Assembly (NCBI GenBank): GCA_964355045.1
Contig: CAYHCM010000002.1
Coordinates: 1 to 64,000 of the forward strand
Direction of reading: 5' to 3'
Length of the DNA stretch: 64,000 bases
Source: JABWCE01 sp964355045
Lineage (GTDB): Bacteria > Bacteroidota > Bacteroidia > NS11-12g > UBA9320
A program made the translations under genes and the position numbers. Shown piece by piece: positions 54,662-62,835 of this stretch (the stretch's first letter is position 1; each line of letters begins with the position of its first letter). A model generated the notes under the pieces. That model was given only the letters and a program-made list of their open reading frames with translations. It searched no databases and was not told where the DNA came from.

Positions 54662-55552
54662 ATGAGTTGGTTTCAACGGGTAAAAGAAGGTATAGTAACC
54701 AAAACCAAAGATAAAAAGGAAACCCCTGACGGCCTTTGGTATCAATGCTCACGGTGCAAAAAACCAATACTTACCAAAGAGTTTGAAGAAAATTGCTGGG
54801 TATGTATGCACTGCGATTATCATGAAAAAATCGGCTCCGAAGAATATTTCTCTATTCTGTTTGACGAAAACAAGCATACAGAGCTTTTTAATAATATTAT
54901 TTCAGCCGATCCATTAAATTTTACCGATTCAAAACCATATCCTGAACGGATAAAAGAAACCATGGCCAAAACCGATCTGAAAGATGCCGTGCGAGTTGCT
55001 ACCGGAAAAATGAATGGCCGAAAATTAGTGGTGGCCTGTATGGATTTTAGTTTTATTGGCGGCTCTATGGGCAGTGTGGTAGGAGAAAAAATATCGCGGG
55101 CTATTGACTACGGCCGCGAAAACAAAATACCGGTTTTGATAATTTCAAAATCAGGCGGAGCACGGATGATGGAAGCCGCCTACTCACTTATGCAAATGGC
55201 TAAAACTTCAGCCAAATTAGCATTGCTTGCCAAAGACGGTATTCCTTATATTTCATTATTGACTGACCCAACCACTGGTGGCGTTACAGCCTCTTATGCC
55301 ATGTTGGGCGATTTAAATATTTCAGAACCTGAAGCTTTGATTGGGTTTGCCGGCCCCAGAGTAATTAAAGAAACAATAGGGAAAGATTTACCCAAAGGAT
55401 TCCAGCGGGCTGAATTTTTGGTAGAAAAAGGATTTTTGGATTATATAATAAACCGCAAAGAGTTGAAGCAAAATCTTACAACCCTTTTTTCCATAATTTG
55501 GGATAAAAAAAGTAAGAAAAAAGAAACTGAAGAAATGCCTCACGAGGATTAA
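54662..55552 (+). CDS. accD: Acetyl-CoA carboxylase carboxyltransferase, beta subunit
   Basis: AccD forms the carboxyltransferase with AccA and passes the carboxyl group from biotin-BCCP to acetyl-CoA, the first step in fatty acid synthesis. The 296-residue protein has the N-terminal C4 zinc ribbon (Cys29, Cys32, Cys48, Cys51) and the crotonase-like carboxyltransferase core: GSMGSVVGEKISRA, SKSGGARMMEAA, LTDPTTGGVTAS and GFAGPRVIKET. Length and motifs are as in other bacteria. No accA or accBC lies nearby. It follows fbaB. Confidence 0.96.
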   Translation: MSWFQRVKEGIVTKTKDKKETPDGLWYQCSRCKKPILTKEFEENCWVCMHCDYHEKIGSEEYFSILFDENKHTELFNNIISADPLNFTDSKPYPERIKETMAKTDLKDAVRVATGKMNGRKLVVACMDFSFIGGSMGSVVGEKISRAIDYGRENKIPVLIISKSGGARMMEAAYSLMQMAKTSAKLALLAKDGIPYISLLTDPTTGGVTASYAMLGDLNISEPEALIGFAGPRVIKETIGKDLPKGFQRAEFLVEKGFLDYIINRKELKQNLTTLFSIIWDKKSKKKETEEMPHED

Positions 55553-55721
55553 ATTCTTGCCAATTTACAATAAAGGCATTCGATATGACAGATGATTAAA
55601 AAACAAATATAAATTACAAATCGAAGATTCGATGATACCTATAATTAAAAATAAATATTAACTAATCATCATATCAATCCGAGTAAATAATTAATTTCGC
55701 AACCATAAATTTAATAAAAAA

Positions 55722-56099
55722 ATGAATTTTCCAGCCAACCTAAAATACACCGAAGACCACGAGTGGGTAAACATAGAAGGTGACATTGCTACCATTGGTA
55801 TTACCGAATTTGCACAAGGCGAATTAGGCGATATTGTGTTTGTAGAAATAGAAACCGTAGGTCAAACCCTCAATGCCCATGAAATATTTGGAACCGTAGA
55901 GGCTGTAAAAACAGTATCGGATTTATTTTTACCATTGAGTGGTGAAATACTTGAAAAAAATGAGGCCTTGGATAACGACCCACAAAATGTAAACGAAGAT
56001 CCATACGGAAAAGGGTGGATGATAAAGTTAAAAATGAGCAATCCTTCGGAGGCTGATGCTCTTTTATCGGCGGAGGATTATGCTGCTATTGCAGGGTAA
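55722..56099 (+). CDS. gcvH: Glycine cleavage system H protein
   Basis: GcvH carries the lipoyl arm that shuttles the aminomethyl group between glycine decarboxylase (P) and the T protein. The 125-residue protein has the lipoylation site at Lys63 in GTVEAVKTVSDL, and conserved YTEDHEW, FAQGELGDIVFVE and the NEDPYGKGWM segment. The other glycine cleavage genes are not in the window. Its 169-nt upstream gap is AT-rich with TAATTTCG (55690-55697), a poor -7 match. It is followed by a stem-loop at 56113. Confidence 0.95.
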   Translation: MNFPANLKYTEDHEWVNIEGDIATIGITEFAQGELGDIVFVEIETVGQTLNAHEIFGTVEAVKTVSDLFLPLSGEILEKNEALDNDPQNVNEDPYGKGWMIKLKMSNPSEADALLSAEDYAAIAG

Positions 56100-56112
56100 A
56101 TAATTTATTAAC

Positions 56113-56145
56113 AGATTTGACAACTTTTAAAAAGTTGTCAAATCT
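56113..56145. terminator. 16-bp stem-loop, covariant copy
   Basis: AGATTTGACAACTTTT pairs perfectly with AAAAGTTGTCAAATCT around A56129. It lies between gcvH and the convergent sugar dehydrogenase. It matches 13391-13423 except for a compensatory G-C pair in place of A-T in the second base pair. Confidence 0.7.
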
Positions 56146-56217
56146 AAATGGCTTTACGTTTTTTATTTTTACTTTTCCAAATTTTTGCAACTTTGGAAAA
56201 GTAAAGAGCTAACATAC

Positions 56218-57363
56218 TTACTTTATCACAATTTTCAATATCCGGTCGTCCTCTGCTTTTGGTGTTCCCCTACCGTCCTTGTTACTCACACAAACATAAA
56301 GACATCCATCCGGCCCTTCAGCCACATCACGCAAACGTCCATATTTGGTGGCAAAAAATTCTTCAATTCTTAAAATTTTGCGGTTATTATTTGGATTAAT
56401 TATAGCCCGGTAAAGGGTTTGGCCTCTTAATCCTGTAAAAACAAACGAGCCTTTCCATTTACCCTGCGATACAAATGTGCAACCGGCCGGAGCCCAAGTA
56501 ATAGCTGAACCACTAATAGCAATAGGTGTTTCCATACCGGCTTTTGTTTCCATACCAACAATATCAGGCCAGCCATAGTTTTTACCTTTTTCAATAATAT
56601 TTATTTCATCATTGCAACATCCTTTTTCGCCTGAAGGGCCATGCTCGGTAGAAAAAAGTAAATTGCTGCCAGGCTGCCAGGCAAGCCCTTGAGCATTCCT
56701 ATTGCCATACGACCAAATGTAAGATTTTGGAAAAGGATTATCTGTAGGAATAGTGCCATCGGCATTGAGTCTTAAAATTTTTCCGTTTAAAGAGTTTAAA
56801 TTTTGGGGTAAGGTTTGGTCAAAGCGGTCACCAAAACTCCAGTACAATTTTCCGTCAGGGCCAAATTTTACAGGCCCTCCATTGTGATTATTGCTGCCTA
56901 TTACACTATCAATTAAAACCATATTTTCACTCCCGGTTTTGGATATTGAATTTTCAATACAGCGCACCAGCTTATTGGTGAATTTACTCCTTGGTGTTGT
57001 GTAAGTATAGGCAATATATACAAAGCCGTTGCTTGAAAAATTAGGATCGAGGGCAATGCCTAAGAGCCCTGATTCACTTTGTTCAACCACATTGGTTAGG
57101 TCGAGCCAGGTGGTTAATACTCCATTGGTTACTACCCTTATTCTGCCGGCACGCTCTGTAAAAAACATTCTTCCATCGGGTGCAAAAGCTATTTCCCAAG
57201 GGGTATCCAAATTTTTAATAACATCGGTTACTGTAAGCGAATAAGTAGTGTCAATGGGAGTAATATTATCATTTTTATTATTCTTCTTTTTGCACTGGCT
57301 TTGCAAAAAAAGCAAGCTAAATAAAAGTGTTCCGAAAATAAGGAGTGTTGATTTGTGAGTCAT
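56218..57363 (-). CDS. PQQ-dependent sugar dehydrogenase-like lipoprotein
   Basis: A soluble aldose/glucose dehydrogenase-like six-bladed propeller of the GSDH family (381 aa from the chosen start). Family motifs are clear: LDTPWEIAFAPDGRMFFTER near the start, GLLGIALDPNF, NHNGGPVKFGPDGKLYWSFGD, NAQGLAWQPG, EHGPSGEKGCCNDEINI, NYGWPDI and LRDVAEGPDGCLYV. It has a lipoprotein signal peptide with lipobox LQSQC (Cys24), so it is probably lipid-anchored. An earlier ATG at 57417 would add 18 residues before it; I choose 57363. PQQ and calcium use are family inferences; no PQQ genes are seen. Confidence 0.88.
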   Translation of the reverse strand: MTHKSTLLIFGTLLFSLLFLQSQCKKKNNKNDNITPIDTTYSLTVTDVIKNLDTPWEIAFAPDGRMFFTERAGRIRVVTNGVLTTWLDLTNVVEQSESGLLGIALDPNFSSNGFVYIAYTYTTPRSKFTNKLVRCIENSISKTGSENMVLIDSVIGSNNHNGGPVKFGPDGKLYWSFGDRFDQTLPQNLNSLNGKILRLNADGTIPTDNPFPKSYIWSYGNRNAQGLAWQPGSNLLFSTEHGPSGEKGCCNDEINIIEKGKNYGWPDIVGMETKAGMETPIAISGSAITWAPAGCTFVSQGKWKGSFVFTGLRGQTLYRAIINPNNNRKILRIEEFFATKYGRLRDVAEGPDGCLYVCVSNKDGRGTPKAEDDRILKIVIK

Positions 57364-57447
57364 TGTGAGGATTTTAAAGTTAATAAAAAACAGTTTTTGA
57401 AAAAAAAACCAATTCAATTTTAGGGTTTATATTTATGGTTCTCTATG

Positions 57448-57858
57448 TTATCGAAATATATAATTATCGGCACTCCATTTTCCGGGGCCTGAAATAAATA
57501 ATGTTACATAAGCAGCCAAATAAAGAAATGCCAATTCACCATCGCCGAAAATATCGCCATTATGTGAATCAAAAGCAGCCACCATCATTGCAATTATTAA
57601 GGGAATTAACGCCAATCGGGTAAATAATCCTGAAATTAATAATAAGGCGCAAAAAAATTCAGCACCAATAACCAAGGCCAATGAAATTTCATCGCCCAAA
57701 CCTAAAAAATTCATAAAGTCACCCGACTTTTCGCTATAATTAATCAGTTTTTTATATCCATGCGGAACCATTATCAAACCGGCTGCTACCCTAAGAATTA
57801 ATAGAGAAACGTTTAATCTTTGTTCAGAATGATTTGGCAATAAAAATTTTTTAAACAT
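57448..57858 (-). CDS. DoxX family membrane protein
   Basis: A small membrane protein (136 aa) with about four transmembrane helices: 22-38 (RVAAGLIMVPHGYKKLI), 58-76, 82-98 and 110-127. It fits the DoxX family by LRVAAGLIMVPHGYKK at the start and SGPGKWSADNYIFR at the end. The family includes components of quinol oxidation, but for most members no reaction is known. It sits upstream of the sugar dehydrogenase on the same strand, 84 nt away; a membrane redox link is only a speculation. Confidence 0.8.
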   Translation of the reverse strand: MFKKFLLPNHSEQRLNVSLLILRVAAGLIMVPHGYKKLINYSEKSGDFMNFLGLGDEISLALVIGAEFFCALLLISGLFTRLALIPLIIAMMVAAFDSHNGDIFGDGELAFLYLAAYVTLFISGPGKWSADNYIFR

Positions 57859-57912
57859 GTTTCAAAAGTAATAAATTTAGGCCCGATTTAAGAAAGCTGA
57901 AAATTAAAGTTA

Positions 57913-57943
57913 GGGAAAGCTTCGCTTGGAGCGAAGCCTTCCC
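57913..57943. repeat. REP-like palindrome before RAYT gene
   Basis: GGGAAAGCTTCGCT pairs with AGCGAAGCCTTCCC around TGG, with one mismatch. It lies 21 nt before the ATG of the RAYT pseudogene. The same core GGAAGGCTTCGCT recurs inside and after that gene. Confidence 0.7.
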
Positions 57944-57964
57944 TCAAAACCTTCCCTTTCCAAA

Positions 57965-58732
57965 ATGAAAACAAATATAAAACCCATGCAACCAGATGCC
58001 TTTTACCATGTTTATAATCGTGGAATCAATGGTGAGGATATTTTTAAAGAAGAACGCAACTACCCTTATTTTCTTCAAAAGTATGCTCTATTTTTAGACG
58101 GAGTTGCCGACACATATGCCTATTGTTTACTTAAAAACCATTTTTATCTTTTGATACAGACACGTTCAGAATAGGAAATTAGAGAGAGATTAAGGGGAAA
58201 GGGAATTTCAAAAAAGGAAGGCTTCGCTGTTTCCCCAAAGGAAGGCTTCGCTCCAAGCGAAGCCTTCCTTGCCCCACCAAGCGAAGCCTTCCTTAACCCA
58301 TCAAGCGAAGCCTTCCTTAACCCACCAAGCGAAGCCTTCCTTAAAAAAACAAAACAGGATAAACCAATATCCTGGATAATTGGGAATGCCTTTTCAAGTC
58401 TTTTCAAAAGTTATGCCCAATCCATCAATATATCCTTTGACCGAGCAGGTGGTCTTTTTGAAGAACCATTTCGAAGAATTTTGGTAAATAGCGATTCCTA
58501 CTTTACAGAATTGATATATTATATCCATCACAATCCACAAAGGCATGGTTTTGTAAAAGATTTCAGAGATTACCCTCATTCTTCTTATCATACTTTATTA
58601 CATACTGCTCCAACCATATTGAAAAGAAATGAAGTATTAAATTGGTTTGGTGGTAAAAATGAATTTGAAAAATTTCATTTAGAAAATCATATAATGGGAA
58701 ATTTAGATAAATTTGAAATTGAGTTTGACTGA
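57965..58732 (+). pseudogene. REP-associated tyrosine transposase, in-frame stop
   Basis: One frame codes for the whole 255-codon product if a single TAG at 58172-58174 is read through. The N-terminal part shows DAFYHVYNRGINGEDIF and YAYCLLKNHFYLLI, the C-terminal part ELIYYIHHNPQRHGFV, PHSSYHTLL and EVLNWFGG, all typical of RAYT (Y1 transposase) proteins. Two defects: the stop, and HFY in place of the HUH motif (His59-Phe60-Tyr61). Between the halves the coding frame contains five REP cores and encodes four 8-residue SEAFLNP-type repeats. It is probably inactive but preserves a full frame, unusual for a dead gene. Confidence 0.75.
58216..58340. repeat. Six REP cores inside the RAYT gene
   Basis: Two forward GGAAGGCTTCGCT (58216, 58240) and four reverse AGCGAAGCCTTCC (58256, 58280, 58304, 58328). 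The last four are exactly 24 bp apart, so each adds 8 codons without shifting the frame. The pair 58240/58256 forms a hairpin. Confidence 0.85.
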
Positions 58733-58746
58733 GGAGGTTGGTCAAA

Positions 58747-58799
58747 GGAAGGCTTCGCTCAAAGCGAAGCCTTCCTTAATGAACAAAGCGAAGTCTTCC
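58747..58799. repeat. REP-like palindromes after RAYT gene
   Basis: GGAAGGCTTCGCT (58747-58759) faces AGCGAAGCCTTCC (58763-58775), then a variant AGCGAAGTCTTCC at 58787, again 24 bp on. It lies 15 nt after the RAYT stop and just before the paaN promoter. Confidence 0.8.
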
Positions 58800-58817
58800 T
58801 TTGAAAATAAAAAAAAC

Positions 58818-58825
58818 TATCTTTG
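58818..58825 (+). promoter_or_regulatory. paaN -7 element, leaderless
   Basis: TATCTTTG, then GCCGCC as in the prfA promoter. The ATG at 58833 follows after 7 nt, which argues for this start over an ATG-like start at 58713 that would run through the REP repeats. Confidence 0.55.
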
Positions 58826-58832
58826 CCGCCGA

Positions 58833-60476
58833 ATGCACCTTTTTAATAAGCACAAAGAATTAATATACGAAGCCGTTGAATCGCTTGCCAGTCGCAGTTT
58901 TCATACTGTTTATTATGATAATCCCAAAGAATATTCAGAACAGGAAAGTGGAGACGGTTTAGCCGCGTTTCAAGCAAGATTTAATACAAATTTTAACGAT
59001 TTAAATGTTAAGAGTGATGAATGGGTGGGTGAAGAAGTTTCGCCTTATCTCCAAACAGGCCTTGGAATCCGCTATCCGTATTTACCTTTAGCATCGTTAA
59101 TAGCCAATGCACATGAAGGCTGGAAATCATGGCGTCATATTGAAATGGATGAACGGGCAGGTATTTTAACTGAAGCCCTCGAAAGGATTAAACTCCGTTT
59201 TTTTGAATTGGCTCATGCCGGCATGCACACCACAGGCCAGGGATTTATGATGGCTTTTCAAGCCACCGGTCCGCATGCCTGCGACAGGGCATTGGAAGCC
59301 ATAGCTGTTGGTTTTGATGAAATGAAACGTTTTCCGGAACAGGTGAAATGGGAAAAATGGGTTGGTTCAAAAGCAATTCCGGTTCGTAAAACATGGAAAG
59401 CAATTCCCAAAGGAATAAGTTTAGTTATAGGTTGTTCTACATTTCCAACCTGGAACAGTATGCCCGGCATTTTTGCGAGCCTGATTACAGGAAATCCTGT
59501 TATTGTTAAACCTCATCCCAAGTCGGTTCTTCCAATAGCCATAGTGGTAGCCGAAATACGAAATTTATTAAAAGAATCAGGATTGAGAATGGATGCAATT
59601 CAATTAGCACCTGATACAACCGCTCATCCCTTAACAAAAAAATTGGCCGAACACCCTAATGTCAAATTAATAGACTATACGGGAAACAGCAAATTTGGAA
59701 ATTATTTAGAAGCATTACTGAAGGTTACATTTACCGAAAAATCGGCCATTAATCCGGTTATTATTGACTCAACCAATGATATAGAATCACTGGTAAACAA
59801 TCTTGCATTCAGCATTTCATTATATTCAAGGCAGATGTGTACTGCGCCTCAAAATATTTATATACCAGCTTCAGGAATTAAAATAACCGGAGGAACAGTA
59901 ACATTTGAAGATTTTTGCGACCGGCTTAATGAAGCCATTAATAATTTATTAAATGCCAAATGGGGACCTTCAACTCTGGGATGTGTGCAAAATGATAACA
60001 CATTGAAAATGGTAAAAGAGGTTTCAATGTCTTTAGGAACAACCTTAAATGAAGGCAAACCCTTTAAAATGCCTGAGTTTGAAAATGCCCGAACCCAGTC
60101 TATCAGAATATTGGCTGTGGATAGTGGCAAACAGGAAATATTTCAGCGCGAAATATTTGGACCCATGGTATTTGTAATAAAAACAGAAAATACGGCGAAA
60201 AGCATTGAATTGGCTTTACGGGGCGCCGAACAATCGGGGGCAATAACCTGTTTGGTTCATAGCACTGATTTTATGTTGAACAAGGAAATTGAAGAACAGT
60301 TTAATAACGCTTTTATTCCTGTATCATTCAATTTTGCAGGTCAGGTTTATGTTAATCAGCATGCCGCTTTTTCTGATTTGCACGGGTCGGGAGGAAATGC
60401 CTCAGGCAATGCTTCGTTTGTTGATCCCGGTTTTATTACACGGCGATTTGTTTGGATAGGCAACCGTTATATGTAA
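58833..60476 (+). CDS. paaN: PaaN-like aldehyde dehydrogenase family protein
   Basis: An aldehyde-dehydrogenase-fold enzyme (547 aa from the chosen start) matching the phenylacetate catabolism protein PaaN. Known motifs: WRHIEMDERAGILTEALERI, TTGQGFMMAFQATGPHA (about 137-153), CSTFPTWNSMPGIFAS, NPVIVKPHPKSVLP and the active-site region YSRQMCTAPQN with Cys336. Related enzymes use acyl-CoA-linked ring-opened aldehydes; the physiological role of PaaN itself is unsettled. No other paa genes are in the window, so this is PaaN-like by family. Start at 58833 is set by the promoter and the family's usual N-terminus MHLFNKHKELI. The next gene is in the same frame after only 6 nt. Confidence 0.88.
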   Translation: MHLFNKHKELIYEAVESLASRSFHTVYYDNPKEYSEQESGDGLAAFQARFNTNFNDLNVKSDEWVGEEVSPYLQTGLGIRYPYLPLASLIANAHEGWKSWRHIEMDERAGILTEALERIKLRFFELAHAGMHTTGQGFMMAFQATGPHACDRALEAIAVGFDEMKRFPEQVKWEKWVGSKAIPVRKTWKAIPKGISLVIGCSTFPTWNSMPGIFASLITGNPVIVKPHPKSVLPIAIVVAEIRNLLKESGLRMDAIQLAPDTTAHPLTKKLAEHPNVKLIDYTGNSKFGNYLEALLKVTFTEKSAINPVIIDSTNDIESLVNNLAFSISLYSRQMCTAPQNIYIPASGIKITGGTVTFEDFCDRLNEAINNLLNAKWGPSTLGCVQNDNTLKMVKEVSMSLGTTLNEGKPFKMPEFENARTQSIRILAVDSGKQEIFQREIFGPMVFVIKTENTAKSIELALRGAEQSGAITCLVHSTDFMLNKEIEEQFNNAFIPVSFNFAGQVYVNQHAAFSDLHGSGGNASGNASFVDPGFITRRFVWIGNRYM

Positions 60477-60482
60477 TCTTTT

Positions 60483-61250
60483 TTGGCACACTCGGTTTCA
60501 CATAATCTTTTTATAGAACTTAATGGCACGGATTTAACGATTGCCACGGTAAAAAAAGATGGATTGGTTGTTGACTTACAGTTTTTTCCAAAAGTTGATA
60601 AGTCTGCGCTTGATATTATTTTGACTGAGTTGCCTGAAATATATTCAGATATTACGCTGTTAATTCGGAACAAAAATTTTATCACAATCCCCGAAAGTTT
60701 TTATGCATCAGATATATCAGAAATTTATAAACTGAGTTATAATCTGCCCGAAAATGACAGCGTATGGTTAGATAAATCAGAGTATAACATAGGAATTGCA
60801 TATAGTGTCGAAATCAGTCTTGCCGATTCAATGGCCGTTAAATTTTCAAGACTAAAAATAAAACATGAAGCAACTGTAATTCTTTCCAAACTCTTTAGGG
60901 AAGTGAATTTTAAACAATCCCGAATTTTAATATCTATTAACAACGGCAACCTTATCATTTATGCAATAAACGAAGGCAAACTGGTATTATGCAACCTTTA
61001 TAGTACAAAAGCCAACGATGATATTTTTTACTTTGTAATGCTTGCTATTGAGCAATTGCATTTTTTGCCGGGTGAAACAGAATTGGTAATATTAGGCGAG
61101 CCTCCAAACAGAAATGAATTATTTGAGTTGTTCAAAAATTATATAAATGAAATAAACATATGGTTGGAAGATTATCAAACCGACCCTGATTTAAAAAACG
61201 CATCGGTTCTGTCGCATTCTTTTGCCCTACAAACCCTGATATGCGAATAA
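60483..61250 (+). CDS. DUF3822 family protein
   Basis: A 255-residue protein of unknown function. It has the two-fold ASKHA-like layout (FIELNGTDLTIATVKKDG in the first half, ILISINNGNLIIYAINEG in the second) usual for the DUF3822 group, which in Bacteroidota often precedes rsmD. The start must be TTG at 60483: the stop of paaN is only 6 nt upstream in the same frame and the first later ATG is about 115 residues in. Its end overlaps rsmD by 10 nt, so the two are translationally coupled. A link with ribosomal RNA methylation is inference from position. Confidence 0.75.
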   Translation: MAHSVSHNLFIELNGTDLTIATVKKDGLVVDLQFFPKVDKSALDIILTELPEIYSDITLLIRNKNFITIPESFYASDISEIYKLSYNLPENDSVWLDKSEYNIGIAYSVEISLADSMAVKFSRLKIKHEATVILSKLFREVNFKQSRILISINNGNLIIYAINEGKLVLCNLYSTKANDDIFYFVMLAIEQLHFLPGETELVILGEPPNRNELFELFKNYINEINIWLEDYQTDPDLKNASVLSHSFALQTLICE

Positions 61251-61774
61251 TCGGAGGTCAATACAAAGGTTTCCGTTTTGAACCACCGGCCAAATTAAGT
61301 GCACGACCAACCACCGACCGGGCTAAGGAATCATTACTAAATATTTTATTATCAAATTATGGAATTGAAAATAAAAATTGTCTAGATCTGTTTAGCGGTA
61401 CGGGAAACATTGCATACGAAATGGCTTCACACGGGGCCTTATCAGTAACGGCGCTCGACCTTAATTTTAACTCTGCAGAATTCATAAAAAAGACTTTTGA
61501 TACCCTTGGATTCAAAAATTTTAAAGTTATAAAATCAGATGTGTTTAAATGGCTAAAACAAAACCAAACTTCACATTACGAGTTAATATTTGCGGACCCG
61601 CCTTATGATCATATAGCTATGCGCCAATTACCTGAACTGATTTTTAACACAGATTTATTAAGCCCTGAAGGAATATTAATTATTGAACACCGCACGTCCT
61701 TTACCTTTCAAAATACAGAGCTGAAATATCACAGGGATTATGGTCAATCACGATTTTCTTTTTTTAGTAAATAA
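61241..61774 (+). CDS. rsmD: 16S rRNA (guanine966-N2)-methyltransferase
   Basis: RsmD methylates G966 of 16S rRNA. The 177-residue protein has the substrate-binding RIIGGQYKGF and RPTTDRAKESLLNIL segments, the SAM motif DLFSGTGNI and the catalytic ADPPYDH (NPPY-type) motif. Length is typical of the family. It overlaps the DUF3822 gene, and no terminator is visible before the repeat at 61806. Confidence 0.93.
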   Translation: MRIIGGQYKGFRFEPPAKLSARPTTDRAKESLLNILLSNYGIENKNCLDLFSGTGNIAYEMASHGALSVTALDLNFNSAEFIKKTFDTLGFKNFKVIKSDVFKWLKQNQTSHYELIFADPPYDHIAMRQLPELIFNTDLLSPEGILIIEHRTSFTFQNTELKYHRDYGQSRFSFFSK

Positions 61775-61805
61775 AAATTGCAAAGCCTATTTTTGTCGTA
61801 CAATT

Positions 61806-61894
61806 TTGCCACTAAAACACCAAAGCACAAAGTCCCACTAAATTTAGTTTTTTATTTTTTTGTGAAATTTAGTGTCTTCGTGTTTTTGTGGCAA
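61806..61894. repeat. Long imperfect hairpin, GCCAC-AAAACAC type
   Basis: TTGCCACTAAAACACCAAAG and a following CACTAAATTT pair with AAATTTAGTGTC and CGTGTTTTTGTGGCAA at 61866-61894 around a T-rich loop. It lies between rsmD and the OsmC gene, probably a dispersed MITE-like repeat that also acts as terminator. Confidence 0.6.
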
Positions 61895-61919
61895 CTACCA
61901 AAAAAAACAGCGATTAAAT

Positions 61920-62333
61920 ATGAAAAGAAATGCAACAGCCGTATGGCAAGGAAGTGGAAAAGAAGGCAGCGGACACCTGACCACACAAAGTACCGTATTG
62001 AACAAAACCCAATATTCATTCATCAGCCGGTTTGCTGATGGAATAGGGACCAATCCGGAAGAATTGGTAGCTGCAGCGCATGCCGGGTGTTTTACAATGA
62101 AGCTGAGTTTTGTTTTGGGCGGGGCAGGATATACCCCTGAAAATTTGGAAACCAAATGCACCATTACTCTGGAAGAAGGAAAAATAACAGGCTCTCATCT
62201 GGTTTTAAATGCCAAAGTAGAAGGAATTACGGAAGAGAAATTTGCTGAATTATTGAAAGATGCCGAAGACAATTGTTTAATTTCAAATTTGCTCAACACC
62301 AGAATTACGGTAGAATACACCCTTAATTCTTAA
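61920..62333 (+). CDS. OsmC/Ohr family peroxide reductase-like protein
   Basis: A 137-residue thiol peroxidase-like protein. Both family cysteines are present: Cys57 (AAHAGCFTM) and Cys119 (DAEDNCLIS), which in OsmC and Ohr reduce organic hydroperoxides. The start is put at the ATG at 61920 (MKRNATAVWQGSGKEG); an earlier ATG at 61872 lies within the repeat. The core VAAAHAGCF plus LGGAGYTPENL places it near the OsmC subgroup. It is followed by the DinB-type gene after 24 nt. Confidence 0.88.
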   Translation: MKRNATAVWQGSGKEGSGHLTTQSTVLNKTQYSFISRFADGIGTNPEELVAAAHAGCFTMKLSFVLGGAGYTPENLETKCTITLEEGKITGSHLVLNAKVEGITEEKFAELLKDAEDNCLISNLLNTRITVEYTLNS

Positions 62334-62357
62334 AAATATTTTTAAACTTTTTAAATC

Positions 62358-62795
62358 ATGCCAACTGAGGCTATCCAGCGGTTAGAATTTTTATGTAATA
62401 TCCTTCCTCCCCTTCTCAATAAATTAGAAGAGAAAGATTTTTCATTTAAACCAAACCCTGAAAAATGGAGTAAAAAAGAAATCCTTGGCCACCTTATTGA
62501 TAGTGCTACGAATAATCATCAACGATTTATCAGGGCGCAGTTTCAGGAAGTTCCAACAATAGTGTATGACCAAAATAATTGGAATAAATACAGCCATTAC
62601 TCTAATATGGATTCAAAACACGTTATATCGTTTTGGGAAATTTATAACCGGCATTTACTGAAAATTGTGAAAGCAATTCCTTCAGAAAACCTTGAAAGAG
62701 AATGTCAAACAGAAAGCCGGGTAACTTTAGAGTGGCTGATTGACGATTATGTAAAGCATTTGGAACATCATTTAAGGCAGATTTTGGATTATTAA
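62358..62795 (+). CDS. DinB family protein
   Basis: A 145-residue four-helix protein of the DinB/YfiT superfamily. The metal-binding histidines of the family fit: HLIDSATNNHQRF in the second helix and VKHLEHHLRQI near the C-terminus. KWSKKEILGHLID is a typical first motif. Members often bind metal and transfer thiol conjugates, but no substrate is known. It is close behind the OsmC gene and may be co-transcribed. Confidence 0.85.
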   Translation: MPTEAIQRLEFLCNILPPLLNKLEEKDFSFKPNPEKWSKKEILGHLIDSATNNHQRFIRAQFQEVPTIVYDQNNWNKYSHYSNMDSKHVISFWEIYNRHLLKIVKAIPSENLERECQTESRVTLEWLIDDYVKHLEHHLRQILDY

Positions 62796-62835
62796 CCAAA
62801 CTACTGAAACTGATAAGGCTTAAAAAATTTAATCC

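Noticed and set aside
58144..58407. Minus-strand ORF with repeated KASLGGLR units
   Set aside because: It is the opposite strand of the REP array inside the RAYT gene; the plus frame shows clear transposase homology on both sides.
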